From contig OY720634.1 of the NCBI GenBank assembly GCA_963169105.1, positions 120,006,430 through 120,070,429 of the forward strand: a DNA stretch of 64,000 bases, in the 5' to 3' direction. Below, one piece after another: positions 47,442 to 57,992 of the stretch. The notes under the pieces were generated by a model. That model searched no databases. It saw only the letters and a list, made by a program, of their open reading frames with translations, and was not told the origin of the DNA. Position numbers and translations under genes: made by a program. This stretch comes from Ceriagrion tenellum (Eukaryota; Arthropoda; Insecta; Odonata; Coenagrionidae). Position 1 is the first letter of the stretch, and each line of letters opens with the position of its first letter.

Positions 47442-47927
47442 TTATATCATCCGAGAGGGGAAAGTGTGAAATTTGCGGAATTGCGGATTTGCTTGTATTT
47501 TGCGGATTATATAGTAGAAAGCGCGACTGAAAAAGAAATAAAGTCTGAAAGAACGCAGAGTGGTGGAATCGTAAAAAGGTTGGGTAAATCGTTGTGGGAT
47601 GAGCTCCGTTGTTTTTTCTACACAAAACATATCAAAATATGCACGTCGGAGGATTTTAAACTCACTCACAAGGAAGTTATATTTATGAAATCTCCTTTTT
47701 AAATGAACGTGGATCACTTTCAGGGAGATGCACGACCATGTGCAAAATTTAGTCGCCCATTTCTTCTCTATCAAAATTGTGATAAGAGATTCCTCATAAT
47801 CATTTAACCATTTTTGGGAGAATATTCCTTGGTGAATAACGATGAATTTTTTTACGGCAATATATTTCAGTTTATTTAATTCCGTGAAGAACACACAACA
47901 TGCCTGTTTAAAAATTCGGGTTAACAA
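47442..47927 (-). CDS. Unrecognised 161-aa open frame (doubtful)
   Basis: This is the longest frame in the window not belonging to an obvious transposon or GC-rich island. It is Lys/Phe/Ile-rich as expected from AT-rich DNA, with one Trp-containing stretch (KWLNDYEESLITILIEKKWA, about residues 39-58). There is no signal peptide, repeat or motif I know, and no splice or poly(A) context. Probably chance; recorded because of its length. Confidence 0.1.
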   Translation of the reverse strand: MLTRIFKQACCVFFTELNKLKYIAVKKFIVIHQGIFSQKWLNDYEESLITILIEKKWATKFCTWSCISLKVIHVHLKRRFHKYNFLVSEFKILRRAYFDMFCVEKTTELIPQRFTQPFYDSTTLRSFRLYFFFSRAFYYIIRKIQANPQFRKFHTFPSRMI

Positions 47928-48484
47928 AACATTTGAACGAATGAATTCAATAATCGATGTGCACAGTTATGACAGTAAAATCAGGCAACATAACAAAATG
48001 ATATCATTGGTAATCAATACAACCATTTTTCTAAACCGATAAATTTTTACTTCAGCCTCGTATTTAGCCTTTATACTGTTTCCTGAAAACCCTAGGAAAT
48101 GAACCGTCTAAGGAGCTTTGCCATAACTTGTAGGTCTTTGTATCTTGCTTTGATTAACTAATTTACCTTCCTCCCATTTTTTCCGCAGATTTTTTCTAAG
48201 CTTTTTAAAAAAGAGAGCTAAATTTTCTTGATTTCCAGGAAACATTTTATAAATAAAAATCTTTTGTCACTTGCTGGTATTTCATGTTTAAAAAATTTTA
48301 TTCGCAAAAATTTTACAATTTTACGTATATAGCATGTCTTTTTTATAAAAAAAACCTAATGCGGTATTTTAAAATTATTGTGAATAAAAATTTGTGGCAC
48401 CATTTTATTTCAAAGATGATTTTCAATATTATAAAAACTTTCGCGGTCCATTTTTGTCAAATACTGAAGTTATTTTTTTTGTCC
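47928..48484. other. Unannotated AT-rich DNA
   Basis: Very AT-rich; nothing supported. Confidence 0.5.
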
Positions 48485-48560
48485 AGCACAAAAGGTCATT
48501 CAGCCCTGACGAGGTCTTCGACAAAGGATAAGAAACGTTGGCTCGGAAAATTCCTGACGC
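48485..48560 (+). mobile_element. Possible Penelope-like 3'-end relic
   Basis: The segment contains CAGCCCTGACGAGGTCTTCG, then GATAAGAAACGTTGGCTCGG. CTGACGA and GAAAC, flanked by AGCC and GGCT which can pair, follow the order of the hammerhead core found in many Penelope-like elements and their 3' ends. Stem II is weak and the segment is isolated from any Penelope coding part. I treat it as a probable solo fragment; it could be coincidence. Confidence 0.3.
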
Positions 48561-48626
48561 GGATCACCCAAAAAACATGAGTGCATGACATATTTTCAAT
48601 GCCTTTCACACTCAGGTAATCAAGAG

Positions 48627-48656
48627 AGATAATTTTTTAACGTTAAAAAATTATCT
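48627..48656. repeat. Perfect 30-bp palindrome
   Basis: AGATAATTTTTTAAC is followed without spacer by GTTAAAAAATTATCT, its exact reverse complement. The flanking bases do not extend it. Confidence 0.95.
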
Positions 48657-51600
48657 TTATGAGACGAAAAATGATCCTTAAGTCTGAGTTGTGTTATAAG
48701 ACGTTAGAGATGTGTTATTAGACGACCAAAACAGTGCTGCTTTCTAGATAAATTAACCTTAAACTGTAACAGGGTTGATGAAAATGGGAGATAATAGTTA
48801 TCTGATGGTGAATGCAATCATTGTATTGCCTCATAGTTTCCTCTATGACATTTCTGCGACAGCATAGATATTTGAGACTGATGAGGAACGTATCTGAGGC
48901 ATCATTAGCCGTTTGGAAAACCACTGGTATAATATGCTCCCTGAAACTATTCATACCCTGGAATGATATTGCTAGTTTTTATGAGCTACATCCGTCCACC
49001 TTTCTCTCCTGACTGAATATTTTTCAATCCAGAATTTTGAATATTACCTAGATATATATTTACCATTCTCGGAATTGATACTTTAGGTAAATAAGTGATA
49101 GAAAAATTGTGTGGAGGTCATCGCTCGGCTATAATTTTTTAGGAAAGATCACGTATTTGCTGACTTAGATGAGAGAAATTTAGTTTCTTGTCATTGTTTT
49201 CCCAAGGAACTTTCTCCTAAACCGTGCATTATCCATGGAAACAATATTTCAATTCGCAAATATTGATATGCGCGGAATTTTCCTCATTCGTATGTGTTTA
49301 AAGACCCGTAATAAATTGCAAAATTAAAGTATTTTTCATTTTCCCTTTGATTGTCGCTTATAGCCCGTTACGTTGCCCCCGTAAGTATAGCATATTGTAT
49401 TAAACTACGGTTTCACTAAGGGAGAATGTACGGCCATTTAGCACGATGGAACAGATGAGGGTTAGATCCATTACAATGCGCAATTGACAGTATTGAACGT
49501 TAATAATATTTTGATAATACAAAGATACTTTACATGCAAAAACCAGTGAGAAGCAATATAAATCTACTTTAGCCTTCATGCTGAAATATTTTCCGAATAC
49601 TAATATTTACAGTAAACGTAATGAACATAAAAGTACGTGATGTATTTTCCATCTTGAAATATAAGCGATTTCTTCGCTGTTTTTCCGCAGCTTGTGAAAA
49701 ACAGAAATATTCATATTTTTCGTACCTTTGGCGTAAGCTGGGATCAGAGATTTGTGTAGATGAACGTATTGTTTTGTTAATAAAGCTTAAACAAGACTAA
49801 AATAATGTATTTGATGCGACATACAAGCAGAGAAAGAAGTACAAGGCAGGATACTGGCAGAGTATTGTATATTAAATAGGCCTTATGATTGCCAGTAAGT
49901 CGTATGGATCAATTTTTCAGTTAATATATGGAAGGCATAAATATTAACAGCAGAAATATGATGGTGCCACAAGGAGTAATAGCAAATAGTAAGTAATGGA
50001 AATAATATAAGAAAAAGCATATTCGATTGTTTCAGGCTTTACTTGGTGAAAATCCATTCTAAAGAATTAAAAAGTACCATATCTCTTTTTAATTCTTTAA
50101 AAAAACATATTACTCATTTAATATGTTTACCTACCATTTGCGTGTATGTTTTCATTTGCGAGCAACGTTTGGTGGGTTATTTTTCATGTAGGCTTCTCAA
50201 GGAGGGCCTAGAAATCACTGCTATTCCACAAATATGTATATTTAAACCAACAATAATTCGTGCTATGCGTTGTCGTCCAGTTATTTTTAGCATTTTGTAT
50301 TTTCTTCACTTTCATCTTGTAGAGACTCAACAAAGTTGAACTACAGAATATCAACTATACAGAAAACTTTGTTTTCAGTTTCATCTGTCAAGATGTTAAA
50401 TGTTCCTTTAATGTATGGCACCATAACCTCGAGAATAAGTGAGTTTAGGATACTTCCTGATTATTTGAGGAGTCATACTTCCTCAAAAATTTATAGATTG
50501 TATTCTAAGCATTTTCTTGACGACATATCTCAAAAATGTGGCATATAATTTAGCTGCAGGGGTAGAGAAAAAATAAATTTCACTTGGTGACGCGTCCCCC
50601 AAATATCCTTGATGAAGTTATCGCCCGGCATGCTGGGGCTGAAGGAGGAAGCAGTAGGAGGAGGCAACAACGCACAAAGTGGAAAGAACTAACCTCCACA
50701 ACCTTCCAATTTCGTTGTTTTGGGCAGGGTTTAATTAACCGCACCGAGGCTGGAAGTCCCTTGAGTTGTTTTGTCGGCTAGAGGTATCAAATTTTAACCA
50801 AGTTAATCTATCGAAGCCTTGACGACACCCTTATGCATTCGAGCGACCCTCATCCCCATTCTTAAGAATGGATTCCAGTTTCTAGCTCAGCCTGAAAGTG
50901 AGAGAGAAAGGTTATTGATCTTCACCGCAGTAGAGGCACTAACATCTGGTCCGAATTGAGTGGAGGAGGAGTTAATTTGACATTCGGCAAACTTTTAATT
51001 TATTTTTTTTATCCCTGCGTATGATCCAAGTTTGTATTTAATTAACTGGATAATGGTTTATCATCTTGGAATATCGATTTCGTAAGAAACGTGAATACTG
51101 AGAATCGTCAATGACTTGTGTTTACAGCATATTTTATGAGTCTTATTCTTTTATGAGCCATCCTTTCGTGAAATAGTTATTAAAAAACAATAACAGGTGC
51201 TAGTGATATCAACTTCAAGTTTTACCTTACGTTTTTTAAGTTACAATAAAGTCATTTCACCAGCCCAGAGTAACGTAACGAATGAGTAATGTTCTTAAAC
51301 ACATTGAATAACACGTATTTCCCTGTTGTACAGGCATGAGTAAAAGTGTATCTACTTGGGATGCAACTTGATCGATAAGTAGGTTTTCAAATAAGTCAAC
51401 TCCAATAGTGAGTGTTTTACATATTTTGGGGAGCCGTGAGACTACTGAAATCCTCGTATACTGGCTGGAGGAGGATATGGTAATCGTTTAAAAGTGGCAA
51501 ATTAGGTTTTCCTATATTTTATTCTCCCTTAAGTGAGCAAGCGTGGATTGTTCAACGAGACAAAATAAAGCCTGTTGGCACACAATAATACATGTTTTAG

Positions 51601-52806
51601 TGCCTGGATTTTTATTTAATTTTAAATTGTATGTGTGAACTTGTAAACGGTAAACAGTTTACAGTCCAATATTCCCTTTTGGGAATAAATTTTTATAAAT
51701 TCATGAAAATTATATTTCCCTTCTGTGATGTATGTTATAGATTTTATTGAGAAGACAACATATTTAAGTCATTTTAAAAACGAAGCACATGACTTCTGTG
51801 TGCATTTGTCTTGATATTTATCGTTTCAAAATTTGCTACTTTCAACAACTCTGCAGTAAGGATGATATTTATTTGTTAGTTTCGTCTGTACTCACTTCTT
51901 AGGGATAAATTCTCATAAAAGTAACATTATAACGTTTCTCACACATTTTACATTGGTTCTTCGGTTATAAACTTGCCTTATTTTTGATTAACTAGTAACA
52001 ACAAAGGACTTATTTGGTTGTGATCTTTTTCAGATAATACAATTTGTTCTGTATTCACTTGTTAGTGGTATAAACATGACGTTTATCCTTTTAATTAGGA
52101 TAATTATCTTTTTTCAGTAATTAGGTCTTGTTTCGTCCGTTACTTTAATATATGAGAGTGCTTGTGCGAGATAGTGTCGCAGTTGCAGAGGTTCTATATA
52201 GGAATTAAAATGAGAGTTTTAGGGGAAGGATCCCATAAATTGATCATTTAATGACCCTTTCAGGGAGTTTAAAATGGGATTGGCTGCTTTTTTCTGTTCG
52301 CTAGTCTATTTTAGGACCAAATTTTGATCCTACGGTTGTTTTCATGTCCATCGTATTGAAGTGAATGAACCATTCCACATGATGGAATGTGCGATGTTAA
52401 GATCTCAGTTGGACCCCAGTGTTCTTAACGTTGTGTTAACGACGTCGGATCTCATCCCAGCCTAATGCAGGATGATAGTTGGATTTGAGTCTTATGCTCG
52501 TAATGCTGCAGGATTACATGCACGCTGACCTGAGATGAGCTCCGTGGATTACACTAGCAGCAGGACTCGAAACGGAAGGGGATAGGAGGATATGCTAGGT
52601 CTTGTTCCAGCCAAAATCATAATAGCTTCAAATCCATTATTCATGTAGTGTTTTTTTAGTGGTTACATTTGGTGGATAATTGCATTTTAACGTTACCTGA
52701 AATGAAATTAGCTATAAAAATGGCCCTTTAAAACATGTTTATTCATTTTTCATGCAAAATCCTTTATTTTTTTGTTCAGTTGTGATTTCAAATCGTAAGT
52801 TTGTCA
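48657..52806. other. Unannotated AT-rich DNA
   Basis: No gene or element supported. The frames at 50043-50339 and 50584-50781 were read; neither shows a domain. Confidence 0.5.
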
Positions 52807-53020
52807 AGGTTGAGCCGCGCCATCACTTGGCGGTGCCACTAGACTTTTCGTTTGTCTTTTTTTTTGTATCGTGAGTGAATGATGTATGAGTGTGTGTTGA
52901 AGTCTACCTGTGAACGCAGTGCGGTGTGAATCGCGAAAGAACCTCCGAGGAGTCATCAGGCCGCATGGGCCCACGATTGGTGAGTGGCATACGCCCGCGA
53001 GGCTAAACGTGGCTCAACCT
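52807..53020. mobile_element. Possible small MITE (214 bp) with 10-bp terminal inverted repeats
   Basis: AGGTTGAGCC at 52807-52816 and GGCTCAACCT at 53011-53020 are exact inverted repeats enclosing a segment richer in GC than its surroundings. Flanks (tttgtca left, tttgtgt right) resemble each other but are offset, so a target duplication is not proven. A 10-bp match alone could be chance; the enclosed exon-like structure offers a competing reading. Confidence 0.35.
52905..52979 (+). CDS. Possible first coding exon (5 codons) with strong splice donor
   Basis: GCCGCATGG (ATG at 52965-52967) is a strong translation-start context. It is followed by MGPRL and then a splice-donor consensus, TTG/GTGAGT, at 52979/52980, leaving phase 0. 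Upstream is a moderately GC-rich segment that could be a 5' UTR. No downstream exon was identified, so the gene identity is unknown. It may instead be fortuitous within the small inverted-repeat element. Confidence 0.2.
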
Positions 53021-53320
53021 TTTGTGTCTGCAGTAAGTTTCCTCTTGAATTTAAAATTTACAGTCCACTTAAAATTATACCCCACGTTCGAAGGTGATCA
53101 CTTTTTGACTTCAAAGTAGAAGCTTATGAGGATAATAGAATCTGCAAAACATGATTCCACAATTTCCATGGAAAAGTATAAGAATCTCCTGGTTCTAGTA
53201 AAAGGCCAATGGATTGTCTAAGGGTGGAAAGTTAGAATAATTTTAAGTTGAAATTCAATTTCTCGCTGATGAATATGATATATGACAGTAGAGAAATATA
53301 AATACTGTAGGCAAATGGAA

Positions 53321-53590
53321 ACAAAGCGTATACAAGCGTACAAATGCATGCATGCCCACACATAAAATCGCTTTTTATTTGATTCAATTCCATTGATTCA
53401 AAAAATTGTAACAGGATAATGGCAATCAAGTGTGATTGATATAATTGTAGGAAAAATAATGAAAAAAACGTATACAAGTGTACAAATGCATGTAAATTCA
53501 TATTTCAAATCGTTTTTAAATGATTACATTCAATTAATTTTAAAATGTTAAAAGATAATGACAATCAAGTGTGTGATTAATAAAATTGTT
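53321..53590 (+). repeat. Diverged tandem duplication, ~141-nt period
   Basis: CGTATACAAGCGTACAAATG (about 53328) recurs as CGTATACAAGTGTACAAATG (about 53469). Both are followed in order by AAATCG-TTTTTA, TTCAATT, and GATAATGGCAATCAAGTGTG / GATAATGACAATCAAGTGTG. Non-coding. Confidence 0.8.
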
Positions 53591-53999
53591 CGCTGCAACA
53601 AATACTTGCTTTACTTTTGACTGCGGGTAAGTAATTCAAATTTTTAGGTTGTATTGGAAGGCAAATACGTATTATTTTTCAAATAACAATGAGTATTTTT
53701 TCACATTCGCTCAACAGTTTGAAATGAGGCCGATCACAATATGAGATGCCTGGTTGGTAATTTAATTGGTTTGGTGAATGGCGACTGTGGTCATCTGTAT
53801 GAATGAGGGTAGGCAGGTCAATTAGGTATTACGAAGGATGACTCGTACATTGAAGAGAAGACAAGGTAGAGAGGGATCCGGGTGTAACATTATGCCTTAA
53901 CTTTAGAGGGCCCAAGGTTAAATATACAATCCAATAGATAGACGCACAACTTTTTAAGTGATCTCCTCATAGCATCCAATAATGGAGTCGGGTTTCTCG
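53591..53999. other. Unannotated DNA
   Basis: No feature seen. Confidence 0.5.
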
Positions 54000-54088
54000 G
54001 TAAAAAAACTCATCACTAGCCAAGATTCGAGCCCGGGGCCTTGAAATCGAAGCCAAATTTAAGCCTTTAACCTAGCAAAATCCCCTAA
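54000..54088 (-). mobile_element. tRNA-derived SINE head
   Basis: On the minus strand a box-A-like TTTGCTAGGTTAAAGGC is followed about 35 nt later by a box-B-like CCGGGCTCGAATCTTGGC. Acceptor pairing of a real tRNA is missing. Sequence after box B (TAGTGATGAGTTTTTTTACC) is non-tRNA. It is not of the same family as the SINEs at 46.0 and 55.5 kb. Confidence 0.45.
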
Positions 54089-55454
54089 AAATAATTTGGT
54101 TTAATAAGCCGTATTTGATAATTTTATCCGAGCGAGAAAACTGAAGCAGATCAATGTCATTTGGCATCGAAAAACAGCGCACTCATTTGGGTATCTGGTT
54201 TACTAGAGAGATTTAGGGAGATATTTAACCAATATATTTTGTCTTATATCGGGTCACCGGTCATGCTGTCATCACGCGCTCACGCATTAGTCAGCATTGC
54301 ACCTGACCTTCCAGCATGTCTCTGTGACCTCCATATCCCATTCTCGCTCTGCAAACTACCTTCTACCACTAATTTACTATCCCTTCACCCTGATTTCCTA
54401 AACTTTTAATGATCCAAGAGACAAACCATTACAACGAGGAAACTACATCGAGAAAAAAACAAATCGCACGACTTTCTTTCGTGATGAAGTTGGCTCTCCG
54501 GGAACCTAGAAAATTTAATTAAAATGTAAATCGTTGTTGAATGGGAACTAAAATCTTTTTAATATTTTTTTCAGTCTCGACCGTCACATCGCAAAATGGT
54601 TAATCTAGTTTATATTGAAAGTACGGTAAAATCCACCACTTTTTGTATCAAATGCGCTTGGATATTGCTGTATGAATTATTTACGTAATACCCGTCGACG
54701 TTTTGAGTTTGGATATTAAATTCAATGGGGTCAAATGAAAGTTTGTCGGATAATCTTCATCTTCGTCTCCATGTACGTGGCCTATGCATTCGCTTAAATA
54801 ATAAGCGAAATTGGAGTTTACATAAAATAGTTATAAGTTTATATTTTCTATTGAATTTTTGAAGAAACATTTTATTGAAATTTAGAGCTATGTAAATTTT
54901 TAAAGAAGCTCTAAAAACATAATCATCACAAATATATGTTTTTTGTTGTGAAAAGAATGTGATGAAACTGTATTATTGGGCTCATAAATATATTTTATTT
55001 TTCTCACGTTTTCGCTGGGGCATTCTGTGTGGCACTGTAATATACAACCATTGCCTAACAACTACGAGTCATATCTCCGTCGTTTACCCCCTGTTTTCCG
55101 ACCTCATATGTTAACAAACCTTTTCTTTTCTATGAAGATGAAGCTTTCGCCTGTCTAGTAAGTCATATGACCCATATCCTTCTCGAGTGAATAATAGTTA
55201 TTCGTGACACCTAAAACCTCGCGGATGGTCACTTGATCGGCGCATTTTCCCATAAGATATACGTTGGGTATTTCTGTTGGTTTAACGAGATATTATGATA
55301 CAATGTTGTTTCTGAAAGATCATGAAAGTTTTTAGGTTTCTGCTTATTTATCTATTTCTTTTTGGTCCCTCATTTCCGTTGCAATATTAGGAAGTTATCT
55401 AAAAAGGACTCGTCTGCGATATATAATGAGGACCATGCCGAATTATAATTTTTA
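54089..55454. other. Unannotated AT-rich DNA
   Basis: No supported feature. Confidence 0.5.
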
Positions 55455-55684
55455 GGGAGGATTGGGTTGGTGTGGTGGCTAGAGTATTGGATAACTATGC
55501 GGATGGCCAGGGTTCAGATCCCTGCAGAGGATGATGTCTTCCATTGGAAATCCAATCCCTCCTTTTGTGCCTTGTGGAGGGTACATCAAGTGCAGTACTC
55601 CGTTAAACCGTGATCCCCTTGGCGCTTTTCGTTAAGAGCAAGCTAATGCCGACGCCGGGTCACTGTCCATCATTCCTCCCTTTA
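55455..55684 (+). mobile_element. tRNA-derived SINE, copy with box A and box B
   Basis: The head reads TGTGGTGGCTAGAGTATTGG (box A region), then GCCAGGGTTCAGATCCCTGC (box B) 32 nt later: a pol III internal promoter. The body shares GGAGGGTACATCAAGTGCAG, TAAACCGTGATCCCCTTGGC, TTTTCGTTAAGAGCAAGCTA and CCGACGCCGGGTC with the copy at 46010-46268. A deletion relative to that copy removes about 25 nt between the CAGTACT and TAAACCG blocks. Confidence 0.88.
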
Positions 55685-55794
55685 GTCCGATAAAATTAGG
55701 TTACGACCCGGACCAAAATAATTACCGAGTGAAAGCTTTTCCAATGTTTTTTGGAACTTCCCAGGATGACTCTCAAAAAAGTCCCAAGAGCTCC

Positions 55795-56160
55795 CGACTG
55801 GGATAGGAAAGTTATCCAGGAAAACCTGGAAAAACCCGGAGATTTCCTGGAAAAATCGTAAATTAGTTAAAAATTCAGTTAGAGCGATGAGTTTTATATC
55901 ATTTTGTCAGGAATTTGATTAAATAGGCAACCGAAGTTTTACTATTGACCCACTGGAAAATATATAATCCAGAAAAACTTGGAATTTCCTTGAAATTAAT
56001 TCATCATGCTGAATGTATCGCCGGATTTCACTGCACTCTGTGATTTCATGACTAATGGCATTGCGAATGGAGCTAGGCACATTCAGGTCGTTACTCAACC
56101 GTGTCTAGATTACAGACTGGCTGGAATTCCCCTGGAATACACCTGGAATTTGATTGTCTT
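55795..56160 (+). repeat. Imperfect CCTGGAA-type repeats
   Basis: Short motifs of the type CCTGGAAAAA / CCTGGAATAC recur several times (55820-55860, 56125-56150). This is a low-order degenerate repeat without coding content; the 64-aa frame over it is not called. Confidence 0.4.
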
Positions 56161-56752
56161 ATCCAGTGTTTTTCTAAGAAGGAAAGATTCGCTGTTATAA
56201 GTGTTAAGCGGAAAGGATGAACACAGAGTTATCAATTGAAACATATTCTATTACTTCCGCGTACTTTAAATCGTAGCCTCTCGCATTCATCCCGCTATCT
56301 GTCAATATCTTACAATTCAATTATATAGATGAAGAGACATAATCATCTCAAAGGGCCTGTAATGAAGCGTGATTCGTCGAACCATATTGTAAAACAACAC
56401 CCCATAATGAACAGTTCTCTTTAAGTAAACTCTATTAGTATGAAATTTGGGTGAGAAGATTGAGAGGACGGCTAAATTATAGGCGCTAATTAACACGACG
56501 TCACAGTATATGAAGAGGACCAACTGAAATTAAGGGGAGGGGTTACTTTTAAGGAAATAAAATCAATAAGAATTCATGGTCACAGGGGTCGATATAAAGC
56601 AAGACCTATATTACTTGGACTTAAATGTTTGGACTCGGAATGAGTTTAAAAACACATACAAACAGTCGATTACAGTAGTAAAACGCAGTTCCAACTTTTT
56701 TTGAGATGAAAATGGCTAAAATGGATTGAAGGGATTACATGTTCTTGTTAAT

Positions 56753-57260
56753 AAAATATTGGAATTTGACGGTGAACAATTGCTATGTTGAACGGGCAGT
56801 GAATAAGGGATAGAATACAGTTGAAGGGCATCTTTTTGAGGGTGAAATGGACGTGCGGGGGAATATTCCCCTGAATAACGGGATAAGGAGTGGAAGCAAA
56901 TTCAACCTTGACCTTTAAGTGAGTAATCTAAAGTACCCTATAAATTTTGAATTAATTGATTCGGAGGTTCGAAATTCAGTCGGACCCACCCGGGCTGTGA
57001 GTATTGTCGAGTGAGATTGGGCTCTTGAAAATATTGTAATATTTTCATTACATATTTTCTGTAATACTTTATAGTTCTTCCGAGGAAGTATCTTCATGCA
57101 TATCACTTCCTGCTCGTGCATACATGAAATTTAAATTTTTTGTCAAATAATAACATTTCTCTTCCATCCTTGAATTAACTGTATCAATGTATCTGGCATG
57201 GCTCATTTTTATAAATGTGTTTTTAGAGGTGAGTGCTGAAATAAAGCTGGTGGATGATAT
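56753..57260 (+). repeat. Long direct duplication, copy A
   Basis: Matches 57474-57992 in order throughout: GTGAAATGGACGTGCGGGGG, AACCTTGACCTTT, TTGTCGAGTGAGATTGGG, ATTGTAATATTTT, AATACTTTATAG, TACATGAAATTT, TCTTC-ATCCTTGAA, GGCATGGCTC and GTGAGTGCTGAAATAAAGCT. No protein-coding frame is shared. Period about 723 nt. Confidence 0.88.
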
Positions 57261-57473
57261 GAGGCGCCCGGGTGTCTACTGTTTGAAATAAACTGGAGAC
57301 AAACAACATAAAACTTGACAGAGTTTCAGTTGTAGCGTTAACTTATTGCAGCTATAACCTACAGGGCTGTAATACATGATTTTCTACCACTAATGACTCC
57401 TGAGCAACAATAAGCAGTCACTAACGTAGACGGACCTGTTTTAATATTGGCTGGTACAGGAACCTGTTCCCGT

Positions 57474-57992
57474 AAAAAATATTGGCATTTCATGGTGACC
57501 AAGCCTATGCTGAACGGACAGTGAATTACGTGATAGAGTACATTTGAAGAGCATTTTTAAAGAGGGCATCTTTTAAAGGGTGAAATGGATGCGCGGGGGA
57601 TTATTACCCTGATAAAAGGAAAGAGCTGTGGAAGTAAAGTTAACCTTGACCTTTGACTTAGTAGGGTATCCAGTCAATTTTGAGTAAATTGATTCAGAGG
57701 CCCATAATTCGGAGGTATCCAGCCGGGTTTTCAGTTTTGTCGAGTGAGATTGGGATTTTGAAAAGATTGTAATATTTTATTTGCATATTTTGTAGCAATA
57801 CTTTATAGATATTTCGAGGAAGTATCCTCATCTATAACAATGTCTGCTTTCTCATACATGAAATTTGAATTGTTTATCGGATAATTTCATGTCTCTTCAA
57901 TCCTTGAAAGAATCAATCATCGTATCTCGCATGGCTCTTTTTTCATGTTGTTTTTATCGTGGGAGGTGACTGAAATAAAAGCTGGTGAATAT
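57474..57992 (+). repeat. Long direct duplication, copy B
   Basis: Partner of 56753-57260, diverged by many substitutions and a few indels, including an extra ~15 nt around GAGCATTTTTAAAGAGGGCA. Between the copies lie about 213 nt of spacer whose start is weakly echoed after copy B, suggesting a larger original tandem unit. Confidence 0.88.
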
